DNA of 64,000 bases. It comes from Apus apus (lineage: Eukaryota > Chordata > Aves > Apodiformes > Apodidae). The translations under genes were made by a program, and so were the position numbers. The notes beneath the pieces were generated by a model, which was given only the letters and a program-made list of their open reading frames with translations, ran no database searches and was not told where the DNA came from. Below are positions 38,601-50,900 of the stretch, one piece after another (the stretch's first letter is position 1; every line of letters starts with the position of its first letter). The stretch spans positions 15,358,001 through 15,422,000 of the forward strand of contig NC_067290.1 of the NCBI RefSeq assembly GCF_020740795.1, given 5' to 3'.

Positions 38601-40602
38601 CAGGGGCACAGACCCCCTGGGGCGGAGCGTGAACTTCCCCCGCGGATACTGAGCGTGTCGCAAACACAGATGTGCCCCTGAACGTCACGTTTAAAGAAAA
38701 ATGACTTGGCCACTTTGGCAAAAATCGCCCTAACCTTGGGGAGGAGGATCGGGCACCGCCCGCCGCCCGGTCCGGAACGGCGCCGAGATGCACCGCGTCA
38801 GCAGCCGCTGGCGCCGGCGCCTGGGTTTGAGGGTGTGAGCGACGGGGCCAGGCCGGGTGGGCGCAGCCCCCATCGCTGGGAAGGGGCGGTGGCACCGGGC
38901 GGGCCGGCAGCCGGTGCCCTGTCACCCCGGGCTGCTGCCGGGGCTTGGGGCGCGAGGTTTCCAGCAGGAGGGGTCCCTCATGCAGTCCCCCGGGAGGGCT
39001 GGGGAAGCTGCTGCCCTCAAGCACCGGGGAGCTGCAGGAACAGCTCCTGGAACCTACAGAAACCTAAAGACCCTCCTGGAAACTGCTCAGACACATGGAA
39101 AATTGTCACAGCTTTAGCCAAGAACTTGGTGACACATAGTTCCTGTTACTCCCCCACTAACCTCCCAGGAGAAGATAAAAAGGGGAATGAGGGAGAGAGA
39201 CTTTAAGGTTGGAAAAAAACCCAAACCACTAGGATAGGGTTAATGAAGTTAACAATCATGATGGTGAATTACAAATACATATGAATATGTAAATATGGAA
39301 CCCACGCTCCACTCCTGCTCGGGTGGTAACTACTTCCCAACCAGAAGTCTCACACTGGACTCTGCAACAAATGGGGGTGCCTGAGTGCAGGGTCCCAGTG
39401 ACAGTCCACAATGGCCTTGGAGCAGCCAAGCCAGTCCTACTTGGGGAGGCAAGAGAAGGTGACCTGTCTCAAAGAACAATGTTCTTCTACAGCGAGGGAA
39501 CAAAACACAGGAACAGAAGGAGCAATGATAAACAGATCCCTACCTAACCAACACACCAGTCAGAGGAGCCAGGGGAAGGCTCTCCTGGGAACCCTTTTAT
39601 ATTGAGCCCCATGGGCAGGAACACTGTGATCACCTGTCCCATCCTCCCCTCCCCATGTGCACAGCAGCTTCCCCACATTGTACTGCCACAGCCACAGCCT
39701 GGCAGCTGCTGGCAGTGTCCCAGGCAGTCTCAGCTTTGCCTGACATCAGCTCCAGTGCACCCCAGACACTGGCAGGGATGCCCTCAGACACCTGCCAGTG
39801 ACATGGCCACCATCCCACAGGGATGGCTGTTGGAAAAGACAAGTTCTGTCCAGCCTGTGTCTCACTGAAGAAGGAGAAATCTCCCCATTTCAGAAGACTT
39901 CCCTGTTATAGATGCATTATTTGTAAAAAAGTACAGGCCTGGCAGCAGGAGGCCAGGGTGGACTTTGCAGAGCCTCTCTGCTCCAGCAGCCCTGCTGCAG
40001 GATGCAGGCCAAATGGGCATAAGACCACATTCTATGTAAAAAAAAAATAAAGTAATTAATTCAACAACAAGGACATACCCCCAGCAACATCTGTCCTTAA
40101 TATTTATTAATGCATGCACTCAATTATAAAGGAGACAAATCTGCTCTGTGAAGAAATACACATCTTCTCTGTTCTATATGTCTTTTCATGAACTTCTAAT
40201 AAGCTTTTACTCTGGAAATAAAGCACTCCAAATATTTCTCAAATAATCTCAAACCAGCTCTGTTACGTTGGTCAAGATACGGCTTATATAGTCTCATACA
40301 CATGAAGCTACCTGTTCCTTCTCAGCCCTGTCTTGGTTTTGTTACATGATCAAATTCTCAAAAGCTTTGTAAAGCAGGAAGTCACATTTAAATCATTAAA
40401 AAAAAAAAAAAAATCAGACATTGGTACACACACCAAATTGACACAAGAAACACCTACCTGTTTAGAAACAAAGTGTAAATGTCTTTTCCAAGAGTATTTC
40501 CTCTTAGACCTTTGGAAGACTGGAGTTTTGAAAGTAACATCCTTCTGCAGCTCCTTCCAAGAAGGTACATGAAACTTTTCTAAGCGATAGGATAAGAAAG
40601 GT
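38601..40602. other. Interval between RNF123 promoter and orphan exons
   Basis: The first 0.4 kb is the outer part of the CpG island. From 39.1 kb it becomes AT-richer, with an A-run plus AATAAA at about 40040-40050 and a 17-base A run at about 40399. No exon was recognised on either strand. Confidence 0.5.
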
Positions 40603-40656
40603 TTATTGTTTTGCTTTCACTTTCCTCCTTGCATCCTTATGCTTCCTCTGGCACTC
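40603..40656 (-). CDS. Candidate terminal exon of an unrecognised minus-strand gene
   Basis: Acceptor AATATTTTCAG, then an open frame reading ECQRKHKDARRKVKAKQ and stop TAA. An AATAAA hexamer overlaps the stop codon. In frame with the exon at 40979-41039. The peptide is short and basic. I do not recognise the protein, and it could be a chance frame in a non-coding RNA. Confidence 0.35.
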   Translation of the reverse strand, partial: ECQRKHKDARRKVKAKQ

Positions 40657-40978
40657 CTGAAAATATTAAAAATTTGACATAATATGAAGAGAAGTTTCTG
40701 AATTCTTGCTTGTCTCAAACACTTGTTTCACGTGCAGGAAAGTAACTGGTCCTGCACGATGCTGGGATGCAGTTATTTCCCTGGCTGGACATGGCAACAG
40801 GACATGATGCACACTTCTATACCAAAAATGTTTAGTTCTCTGGTCACGGTCAAGTTTCAAGCCTTCCACAAGGTCCTGAATTAATTTTTCATGCGCATGC
40901 AGCAAACAAGCAGCCGTGTTCCCTCCTCATGCTGAACTTTCGGCCGCAGTTCCAAGTCGCAGACGTTCAAGGACTCAC

Positions 40979-41039
40979 CTCGATCAACACTCTACGTCTG
41001 TCTTCCCAACCATCTCTTTCTTCACTGAGGTCTGCTGAT
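40979..41039 (-). CDS. Candidate internal exon of an unrecognised minus-strand gene
   Basis: Acceptor TTTTGTAG, donor GTGAGTCC. Frame reads SADLSEERDGWEDRRRVLIE and joins in phase 0 to the exon at 40656 across a 322-nt intron. The frame stays open far upstream into the SHISA5 CpG island, so the exon may start earlier, for example after TGCCTTCCTCAG at about 41090. Both splice sites are good; the function is unknown. Confidence 0.35.
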
Positions 41040-41229
41040 CTACAAAATAACTTGGGACCCTCTGCACAAAACAGAGACCAAATTGCCTGAGGAAGGCAAT
41101 TAATCAAGAGGTTTAAAGAGCCTCTCATGTAAACCACCGACCTCGCCCGGCGGACTTGAGGTCTACACAGGTGATTCGGCCTGAGGAATGCAGAGCGTGA
41201 TAAGGAAAAAACGAAATAAAGAAGATTAG

Positions 41230-41900
41230 CGGCTAAGCCCGTCCTGGGCAGTCGGAGCTGCCCAAACACAGCGGCCCCGGCCCCACTTTGCCGCGGGGAG
41301 CCTCCACAGCAGCCCCCGGGCCGCGGCGAGGGGCGGAGCCGCCTCCCGGAGGGACGCCCGCCCGCCTGCCCGGCGCTTTCCCGCGCTTTCCGCTGCCAGG
41401 CCCCGCCCGCGGCTGCGCAGCCCGCCCCGAGCCCGCCCGCCGGGCAGCAGCGGCGGATGGCGGCGTGGCGGGGCGCCCTGGGGCTCGGCCTCCTCCTGCT
41501 GCCGGCGGCCGGTGAGCGCGGGGCGGGGGCTGCGGGGCGCGGGGCGCCGGGCGGTGCCGGCGGGGGGGGGCCCGGCCCTCGGGGCGGGCTGGCGGCTCTT
41601 GGCGAAGCGGCGCGGGGGGCTCCTCGGCCGGAGCTGCGTCCCCCGGGGAGGTCCTGCCGACGTGCCCGCCCCGGGGAGCCCCCGGCTTCGAGCCGAGACC
41701 TCTTCACTCAGTTGTCCGAGCGGCGGCCGCTCCGGCCCTTGCCTGGGCAGAGGCCGGCGCCGGGCGCGTGGAACCGGCGGAGAGCTGCGTCTGGGCAGCG
41801 GTTTGGCTGGAAACTGCGGTCACGGAGAGAAAAGTCACGCTGAAAGCGAGCTGGGTGTGCGTTGGGAGCCGCGTGCTTAGGCAGAAGCAATTCATGCCCC
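41230..41900. promoter_or_regulatory. SHISA5: CpG island, SHISA5 promoter and exon 1
   Basis: CpG-dense block with CCGCCC boxes just before the SHISA5 start and no TATA box. It may be bidirectional, because the candidate minus-strand exons begin within about 200 bp. Confidence 0.75.
41457..41511 (+). CDS. SHISA5: SHISA5 exon 1, signal peptide
   Basis: 55 nt encoding [18 protein letters not shown], a hydrophobic signal peptide. ATG context GGCGGATGG is good (G at +4). Donor GTGAGC. The upstream 5' UTR limit is unknown. Confidence 0.9.
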
Positions 41901-44900
41901 GGTAATGACCGTGTGGACCCGACGGATGGGTTCTGGGACTCCTCTGAGGTGATTCAGGTCACTAACCTGAGAGAAAATCAACCGGGGCGTTGAAAAAAGG
42001 TCCCGCAAGCCCCTGGTCTGCTGATCAGCTGGAGAGCTGAATCAGTTGAGGAGGAGTCTCGGGGGTGCCACAGCTGATGGATGAAGAGAGGAACAAAGTA
42101 GAGGAGCCAGATTCTCTTGGTGTGCTCGGCCCTGGTCGGCTCAGCTCAGCCCAGACACTTGAGAACTGGCCCAGACCTTTGGTTTCTGCTGTCATTTCAT
42201 TGTGCTGTCGTACTGCACTTCTGAGATGGAGGGAATACTTGTGTTGGCTGCTTTGTTTTGTATGTAATTTCTCAAGGTATTTTGGAATTAGTTTAGCTAG
42301 CTATCATTTCCTTATTGGTAACACAAGAAGAAAACAGTTGTCAGACAATGTTGCATGTCTGCAGAGGAAAAATTTGGTGAACCAGGCATAAGCATGTGTA
42401 AACACATTTGTAGAAGTACTGGAGTGTTGTTAGAAGAAGTAGAAGTTTCTCCTTGGTAGAAGTTCCTACTTGATTGTGTTTCATCAACCTGCAATTTAAC
42501 TCCTTAGACCATTTTTATTTCTTCTTAACGTTGGCTGAAATATTCAGGTATGTCTTGGTGCCAAAGAGTCAAGACTGAGTTTTCAAATGTCAAAATCAGT
42601 TTAAATGCTCCAGGAAATTCCCCTTACATGTCTTCTGAAGGAATGTAATTTGCTGTCTTTGCCTCTTCTTGCTTGCTTTCTCCAAACAACTACACCTCAA
42701 GTAAATTGAGCTTCTTGGGTGGAATGTAGTTTAGGTGCAAAATATCAGGGTATGTCTTCTTATATGTGATAAAGTGACAGGAAGGAAAATGAGGAATAGA
42801 AACCAGATGATTGCAGCATTTCTTGCTGAATACTAATGATACTTGTACTAAAGATTCTTATTGGGAAATGCTTTTTGCCTAAGTTTTGAGAAGTATTTTC
42901 ATGTGACTGTTGTAAACCTTTAATGTGCTGTTCTTACATTGCAGTCATTCAGGCTTGAGAGGGCAAAGAACAACCAACCAGTACGTTAAGTAATGTGTCA
43001 GTCTAATGCCGTGCTGAAAGCTTGGGATATCTCCCAAGAAATCCATCCTAGTACATGAACATCTCTGTTTCCTTACCACTGCGACTGCCCTGGTTGAGGC
43101 TTGCAGTGGGAAGACACTGTCTGACTGATACTAGTCCTAGCGGGCTCTGGTTTATGCCATCTCTGGTTTGTGCTGTGGATTAACAGGATGAGAGTTTTGC
43201 ATGAAGTAACGCAACAGGTAGAAACAACCAAGTCACACAGAAATCCAAATCTACAATGAATGCAGTTGTGTTGCATCTTTTGCATCAAGTCAAATATCTC
43301 AGAAAATTTAACCTTTTTAACAGCTCTGGCTTGTAATGTTGCTCTTTGAGTCTTTGTAGTAGTAATTTGGTAGCTACTAGCAGGTGTAGTTGAAGAGAGT
43401 ATCACCAGACAGAGCACCTCATATTTGCTTGCAGTTTAGTCCTTTATGTATGTGTGAACAGTTGGGGAGAGCTGCTTGATGAAGATTACATAGTTTGTGT
43501 GCACAGAGTATTTGCCTTTGGTGTACTCTGAAGGAAAGAATTGATTTGTAAGACCTAATCAAAATACTTGAAACATATTTAAATGTTAACCTAGGTGAGC
43601 TAGGTGAGTTATATTTAAATGGTAACCTAGGTTGGTATGAGAAGGAGACTTTCATATGATTATTTATTGACTAACTATTGGATTTTAACTTTTTTTCAGT
43701 ATTGGGTGAAGATTGCCAGGCATATATTGATAACTATGGCAAGGTACAACCTGCAAAATCCTGTCCCAACTTCTGCTGTGGAAACTGCTTTCTTCGGTAC
43801 TGTTGCTCTAATGAGCTCTTGAAATTTGATGCAGAAGAACCATTTCAGTGTGGTCTACTTCATGAAAGGTATGAGGCAAACGGTGTATGCAGCAGGTTAT
43901 AATTGTATCATCAAATGACAAAAATACACGTTTTACTGGTTAAAAATTTACAAAGGGACCTGGCTCTGCTGGGATCTACATTAATGCATCCCCGTGAGAT
44001 GGGAACAATTTGGCAGACAAGTCAATGCATGAACTGGTGTGTGTTTTCTTGGGCATTCTGAAATACTTTTACCCTATTTAGTTGGGGTTTTTTTGAGGAT
44101 GACAAAACCTCTTCCTCTTTTTACTGTACATTACCTTGCATAAGCATTTGGAGCTCAGGCAGTTACCTGACTAAATTGTAAATTCAATTTTTGAGATTAA
44201 TTCTCTTACTGCAGGACCTCTGATTTGAGCAAGTTGAATGACATGCAGCTTTCTTCAGACCCTGATGATTTCCTTCCTCCTGGTGGCAGGTGAGCCATGC
44301 AGAGTTTCAGCTTTTAAAATGGGATTTATTTGGAGGTTTTTCATTGCGTGATCCGTCCGTGCCAATAGAAGATGAAAATGGAAGTACTGATTTGTGTGCT
44401 GAGGATGGGGAGCGCTCAAACTTCCTGTACTTGTTTGGATATCTGAAGGAGAAGAGACAGGAGGAGGTTAGATGGTGCTGTTCAGACCATAAGGGTTACT
44501 GTGTGTTGTGGTCTGTATTCTCCTTGCCCAGAGGGAGGTTGCCCACTGAAGCATTAGCATGCTTGCTCTGTACTTACAGGTCGAGTCCATAGTAAGCTGC
44601 TTTTGTTCCAAGTATCTCCTTTTTAGCATCTTTTTCACTTAGTTCTAATCAACATCTCTTACTCTGTTACAACCTTGGGCAAAATAAATTATTTTAGGGG
44701 GTTACGAGAGTCCTGCTGTAGAACGTTTCTGTCTTCCACAGTCTGAAAGACTGCCCAGAGGGGTGAATTCTGGACGATATTTGATACATAAGTCCGAATG
44801 GTTCCTGCTGGCAGGGGGACTCCAGCCCCCCGCGGAGGAGCAGGCTGGCGGCGGGGAGCACCGCGGCCGTGGCTGCGCGCCCTTCATGGGGCGGGATGGA

Positions 44901-47900
44901 GAGACCAGGGGCGGGATGGAGAGACCAGGGGCGGGATGGAGAGACCAGGGGCGGGGCCAGAGGCGGGATAAACCAGAGGCGGGATAGACCAGGGGCTGCC
45001 AGCATGGGGTAAGCGGCGGGCCGGGGCCGGGGCTGGCGGGGCGGGAGCGGGCGGGCTTTCCCCGCCGGTACGCGGGATCAGTAGCCCTTGGCGAGCGGCA
45101 CGGCCCCCCCCCGCCTCCTGGGAATGTCGTGGTGCGGCAGGGACCCGCTCGCTGGCGTCGCCGACCGGAGCATCCCACCTTGCGTGGCCGATGGAGATGC
45201 CTTCCTGCATCCGAGGGGCGGGGGAAGGAAGCCTGGGAGGTGGCCACGGCAGCGCTGCCGTGACGTGCGCCGGGGCATCGGCCTGAAGGGTGGGTGGGTG
45301 GGTGTCTGCGGTCTCCGTGGCGTTGCACAAGGACAGGGCTGGTGTGAAGACGTTTTGGAGGGGGGCTGCTTCTCTGCTAGGCTGGTGGAGCTGTGTTTGG
45401 ATCTCTAGATGGCTCAAGTACAGCAGGCGTGAGCCTCGTGCTGCCATCAGCGTCTGATGCAGTTTTGGGTTGAAAGGCAGAAATAAGCTTCCACATCATC
45501 AGGGCTGCAGAGGTACCGAATCTGCAGGAGTAACAAAGGTCTATGATTCTATGAGATACATTTTTTTTTTCCATGCCAGCAGGCATGGTTATTAAAAAGC
45601 ACAGGAAATGAAAAAATATGTTTTTTAAAAACAAACGAAACCCCCAGAACCTGCACAGTTCTTCAAGGAATTGTCACCCAGGCCTGTAGTCCACACAGGT
45701 GTATTTGTAAATGACAGAAAACATGTGGGAAGCAGCTAAGTTGCTTTAATTAGCTTTGTTTGCAGCTGTGGAATGTCTAAAAAGAGAATCATTGATGTCT
45801 CACCCTGAGAAAATGGGTTGTTAGTGATTTCTCTTTTTCCTTTCAGTTAAATTACAACTTTAAAAATCGATATGTTGTGCAAAGGCCTAGACTTCAAACT
45901 TAATTTCTGGTTAGGCAGTTTTCATAGAAAGATGGTAATTATTTACAGAAATATCACCCTGGAATAGCCACCTTGTCCTTGTTTTGGCTGGGACAGTATT
46001 CTAAAATCATTTGTCTGTTGAGAGAAACTGAAGTGTTGAGAGGCTGCAGGGTCCAGTCCTGTGAGAACAAAAGAGATAAGGTGCTCTGGTGTGCAGGGTT
46101 CTGTAGTGACCAAGGTTGAGGGTGGTGTTGAACTGTGCAGGTGCAGCGAGTCAGGAGGGACCACGCTGGCCCAAGCTGGCCAGCCCAGGTATTCCATTAT
46201 CAGAAATGTCACCCTCACTATGTATCAGGAAGTTTGGGGGCCTGTTTTTTCCTTCTGCCGTGGTTGCCTTTCTGAGAGGATCCCACCTGTCTTGTCTGTT
46301 GTCCCATGCCTGAGGCCCCCTCCTCTGCTTGCTCTGATGGCCACATTCTCTCTGGAGGCGTCATGCTCACGGTGTTGGGTATTCAGCCTCTGCTGCTAGA
46401 AGTGCCCAGCTTGGGACTGCTATTTGGAGCTGAGGGTAACTTTGTATCTTACATTAGGACTGGGGCTAGTACTATTTCATCATTATTAAATCTGTTTTCA
46501 TTTCAACCCGTGGATGTCCTTTCCTTTTCCTGATGGCTGCTCTCTGATGGGCTTAGAACAACTGTCTAAACTGCAACACACCCAGATGTGACTCCAGAGG
46601 AAAACCACATCCCAAGACTTTCCAAAGTGACTGATGACTTTGGGTGTCTGATTTAGGGTGTTTCAACTTCAGGAGTGAAAGTGAATAGGACTTTCTGTGA
46701 CTGCAGCCAGTGGGATACCAAATGGGTTTTTATTTAATTACAGGCTTTGTCCAGGTTTTTTTGTGTTGGGGTTTTGGGTTGGTGGTTGTTTTTTTTTAAC
46801 CAAGCAGTAAGCTGTATTCCTTCTGGAAGAGTTGTCCCTGGTTCTTGCCTGTGAGGTGTACTCCACCCTCTCGCTCCATGCTGATTTCTTTTAAAAGCAG
46901 ACAAGCTTTACATTGTTTCTTGATGACTGTGTCTTTTTAATATTTTACTGTGTGGAGAGGAAGGCTGATTGCAGTTGAAATATGTCTTTGTATGTCCACC
47001 ACGATGGGCATACTCTTCAAACAGGTTGTCGCAGAAGGTGAGGCAACAAAGGGCAGCTTCCTTCCTGTTCTTTCTCATTTGCAAATGCTACCTTTGACAC
47101 TGCCCTTCAGAAGGAGGAGGTGATGGTTTCCTGGCAGCAAGGGCCAAAAAGCTTTTAGTTCCTCATTCTTGCCTGGGCTTATTCTTTGATCAAGTTACCA
47201 CTTTGGCACATTGCTCATAAATCCTGGCTTTTTAAAAGAATTTCACCTCTCCGAGGGCTTGTCACAAACTGTGTGTGGACTTGCCACTGGGCCCAGTGAG
47301 CTGGGGTGTCTCTTCTCCCTGCTTGGAAAACCTGCCACAGTTTTGCTCTAATTCTGTGGGACAGTGTTAGGGGAGGGTTAGTGGTGATATACGTACGTTC
47401 TCTCTTGGCTTGTCTAGCTGAGGAGTTTTTTAGTTTGCTTGTGCTTCTGCTTTTTTATTTCCTGTGTTTATTTCTAAGCAAAGCACCAGTTTTGTAATAG
47501 CTTTCTTTGCATTAATGTCTTTAATGTTAATGTTTCAATATTTAATACTGAGTAAGGCTCTGCTGAGGAAAGACTGCAAGGCACTTTGGGCAACCATATG
47601 AAGTGTAGTTCACATTGCAAGCAGTTCATATCCTATCATCTTCTTTTGGGCATTTTAAAGACAACAAATTACATTCCGTTGGAGCATCTTAATAATCTGT
47701 ATTCAAGTACTTGGACGCATTGTGCTTCCCAGAATACTGCATTTGGAAGCAAAAGTATAAAAGTTGATGTTTACTCGGATTCAGGCTATTTTCGTTGTTG
47801 ATCAGTCCTTAAAGATTATTTAGAGCTTTTAGGTCAGAGTGTAGGCATTAGTTTCATATCACTAAACTTGTTAAATTTGCCATCATTTTTCCCTTGCATG

Positions 47901-50900
47901 TAAGACAACCACACACAATTTCTACACTCTGCTTCTAGCAAATACATTGTGACAAGGATTTACTACTGGGAGGTGTTTCATTTCCCCCCTCCCTTTTTAA
48001 TTGGATTACTGAATTTTCCCCTGCTGTGATCAGGTTTCAAAGATGGATTGTGAATAGTAAGGTTAACTTAGTTGTTTTTCCCCTCTCATTCTGCAGTATG
48101 TACTATCATTGCTTTAAGAAACTTAAAAAAGAGGAGCACTGATCCGGTGGAACTGCAGTTGTCATGATTTGCACTGATAACGTGGTTATTTAGCCTTGGT
48201 ATGCCAATTTTTCAATAGTGACCCTTACTGGAAAAGGAAATTAGATGACTCACAACCACATTTCAACTCATTATGAAGATTTGAGTGTTTAAGGAGGTGG
48301 AACAATTCATAACATCTGTATCAGAGTTACATAAGAAAATAGTGTGGTTGGGGCAGCTGATTGCAGTATTTCTAACAGAAACAAAACTTCAAGTTGTTGT
48401 TGTACACAGTTAATCAGCCTGTGTTTCTGAAATAATCTCTGCCTTGATGTTAAAGCAGATTGTGTAGATACAGATACAGTAATGCTTGAGAAAAGTTTGC
48501 AGCTCGTCCTGATGTGATGGGAAGAGGGAGGCAAGAGGGCAGCATTCCTGGGAAGCCTCAGCCGGCAGAGACAGGACAGCCTTGTTACACTGGGGCTGCA
48601 CTTATTCGGGTCTTGTCCTGGGCTGATCAATGTGTTGTCTTGTGACTTGGTTCTCCTCTTGTGACGTGGAGAAAATCCACATCATTCTGCCCTCCCCTGT
48701 GTGGTCTGCTAGGGCTGTAAGTTGGCAAAACTGGTAGATTTCTAACTGTGGAAGATGTTTATTATCATAATTTGCTGTCTGAGTCTAGATGTTTTTAAGC
48801 ATGTTTTCTCCATAGACAATGTAAAAAATATGGTGATACTGAACCCTACCTTATTTCTTCTCTTTCCTGATCTCTATCAGGGACAGTTTACATTTCACGG
48901 TGTATTTGGATACTCAAGTGTTTGTAATAGATTGCCAATGTTAAGAAAATAAATTAGGAAGATTATTAATTGGAAAATAACTTGTAGAAACGTAAGCAGT
49001 CTTTAATGAGCAGAGGATTTATTTTCCAATACTAGTCCTTAATATTTTCTCTAATTAAACTGCATACAGAGCCCGTTCTGCAAGGATTGTATTCAGACAC
49101 AGGCTAATCTCACCAAGGGATGCAAGCTTCTTGTCTAGAAATAACTGAGATTTGAATTTGAAGCTATTTTAAAAAATGCCCTATGCTTTTCACTAGCCTG
49201 AAAAGTAAATACAAGCTTGCACAATTTGTAACTGTAACTTGCATTATAGAGCATTTGGTTTTGTGTTCACTCTTCTCAGTGAAGAAGCTGGTTAAAGCTG
49301 AAGGAGCTTACTGCTCATTCAGGTTCATTTCCTCTGAAACCAAGATGGAAGGAGAGATTGAGAAACAGTGTCCTGTGCACAGTTGGGTTAGTGTGCTCTT
49401 CTAGCTACAGAAGGCTGTTTCATGGCAAAAAGCAAGATGACCTGGCCTAAACATGCAAAGACACAGTAAGATTAGTCACTTGGATTATGTTCAGGAGTTC
49501 AGTTTTCTGTGAGTGGTGTACTTCATTGTCTGTGTCTACAAGGGTAGACTGCTCCATTTTCTAACTCTGTGGGCTCTGCTGTGCCTCTACACAGTGTAAC
49601 TCTGTAAACAGTAGATTTTTAATACACAGGTTCACTCTGGAGAGTGTCTTCTGTGGAGGAAACAAGTGAGTTAATTTCAGAAAATTAGCAATTGGTCTAT
49701 TGACAAAGTCTTTTTTTAGTAAAAACATTTTATACTGTTCATTTTTAATGTCATATTCCTCTCTGTGTTTACTAGCATGATCTCTGGTTCTCGATTCCAC
49801 TGAGAGATGAACTTAAAAACTTTGAGTTTTTTCTAAGTTATGGAAGGAACCAGTCATCAAAGTAACTTTTTTTTTACTTTTTAGTTAATTTATTGATAAT
49901 GTTACCATGTAAAAGGAGGAGTAATGGTCAGCTGGATGTGACCTCTACTGAACAGGTCTCTTCTTACTTGTGCAGGGATAGATTTTCCTTGATGATCCTC
50001 ATTGTACTGGAGGAGTAATACTTCTCCCAAAGAGACAGAAAGTCAGGCAGCATGCAAGTTCATAGTAGAATAGGATAATTAATTTACCTAATTTAAACTT
50101 AACTCCTGCCTGATCACAGTGTTTCTAACTTTTATATATGTGATGACAAATAGGTAACGTGGGTAAAAAAAAAAAGGTGTTTTATGACAGGGCTGGGCTA
50201 TAGGGTAAGCCAAGCTGGAGGGCATAACCTAGTCTAAACTTCCTTTGGTGGCAGTTTCAGTGTGTTTGATAAGTCATACACCATGTTGCAGAAAAAATTC
50301 CTTCGTTAAAAAAGAAAAATAAATAAAACTTTAACTCTTTAGCTAAATTAGTTTCTAATTAGTTGCTTAAATCTGCTTTCTAGAGTGGCACTAATGAATT
50401 CATAGTATTGCAGTTGTTTATGTGGGGTGAAGTTTCTGTGGTATGCAATTCATTTTTTTTCAGTTCAACTTGTTCTATTAATTCAGTTAACCATTTCAGA
50501 AAAAAACGTGATGTTGGTCCCAAATTTTAATTAGGGTGGGGAGGTAACATCTTGTATCATTGGATTGGGATCCTAACAGTAGGAGGAGAACTGAACACTT
50601 CGTTTGCCTTAAATACCTCTGCCTGCAATCAAGCTGCATTCTCTTTTAGTCACTAAAGGAGCTTTTTCAATTTATTTCTTGCCTGGAGAAGCAAATGCCT
50701 TATATTGTGTTTAAGGACAGGTTGGTTTTTATGCTGAGGACTTGTCTGAAATTGTCTTGTGACCTGCATGAAGCTGTGGTGTTAATTCTTGCACTGTTGA
50801 TGTTAGTCCCTCTGCAGGCAGCTGTGCCTTTTCGGGTTCCTGTCAGGGGTATGTTTCTAATGGGCCAGCTGCCTGTAGCAGTTATACTCAGCTGTCTACA

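Larger units (their letters stand above)
37780..38960. promoter_or_regulatory. RNF123: CpG island, RNF123 promoter region
   Basis: Dense CpG and GC-rich sequence with several CCGCCC/GGGCGG boxes and no TATA box near exon 1. It spans the inferred non-coding first exon. Such islands mark housekeeping-type promoters. Confidence 0.75.

Noticed and set aside
38038..39024. 328-residue minus-strand open frame over the RNF123 CpG island
   Set aside because: Pro/Ala/Arg/Gly-rich frame typical of CpG islands. It contains the exon 1 donor, so only its short exon 1 part could matter, as a uORF.
39823..40050. Frame with FCPAC and CYRCIICKK, zinc-ribbon-like, followed by A-rich AATAAA
   Set aside because: The spacing is not that of a known zinc finger, there is no family match and no splice context. 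The A-rich end is short, so a retrocopy is not supported.
41100..41707. Upstream part of the 246-residue minus-strand frame over the SHISA5 island
   Set aside because: Pro/Ala/Arg-rich, no clear donor or start. Only the region after about 41090 has splice-site support.
45088..45408. 106-residue plus-strand open frame in the intronic CpG-rich block
   Set aside because: No recognisable domain; high GC favours chance frames. The block is reported only as a composition feature.
45538..45558. TCTATGATTCTATGAG, like a CR1 terminal repeat
   Set aside because: Only the last few bases match and the upstream sequence is not CR1-like.
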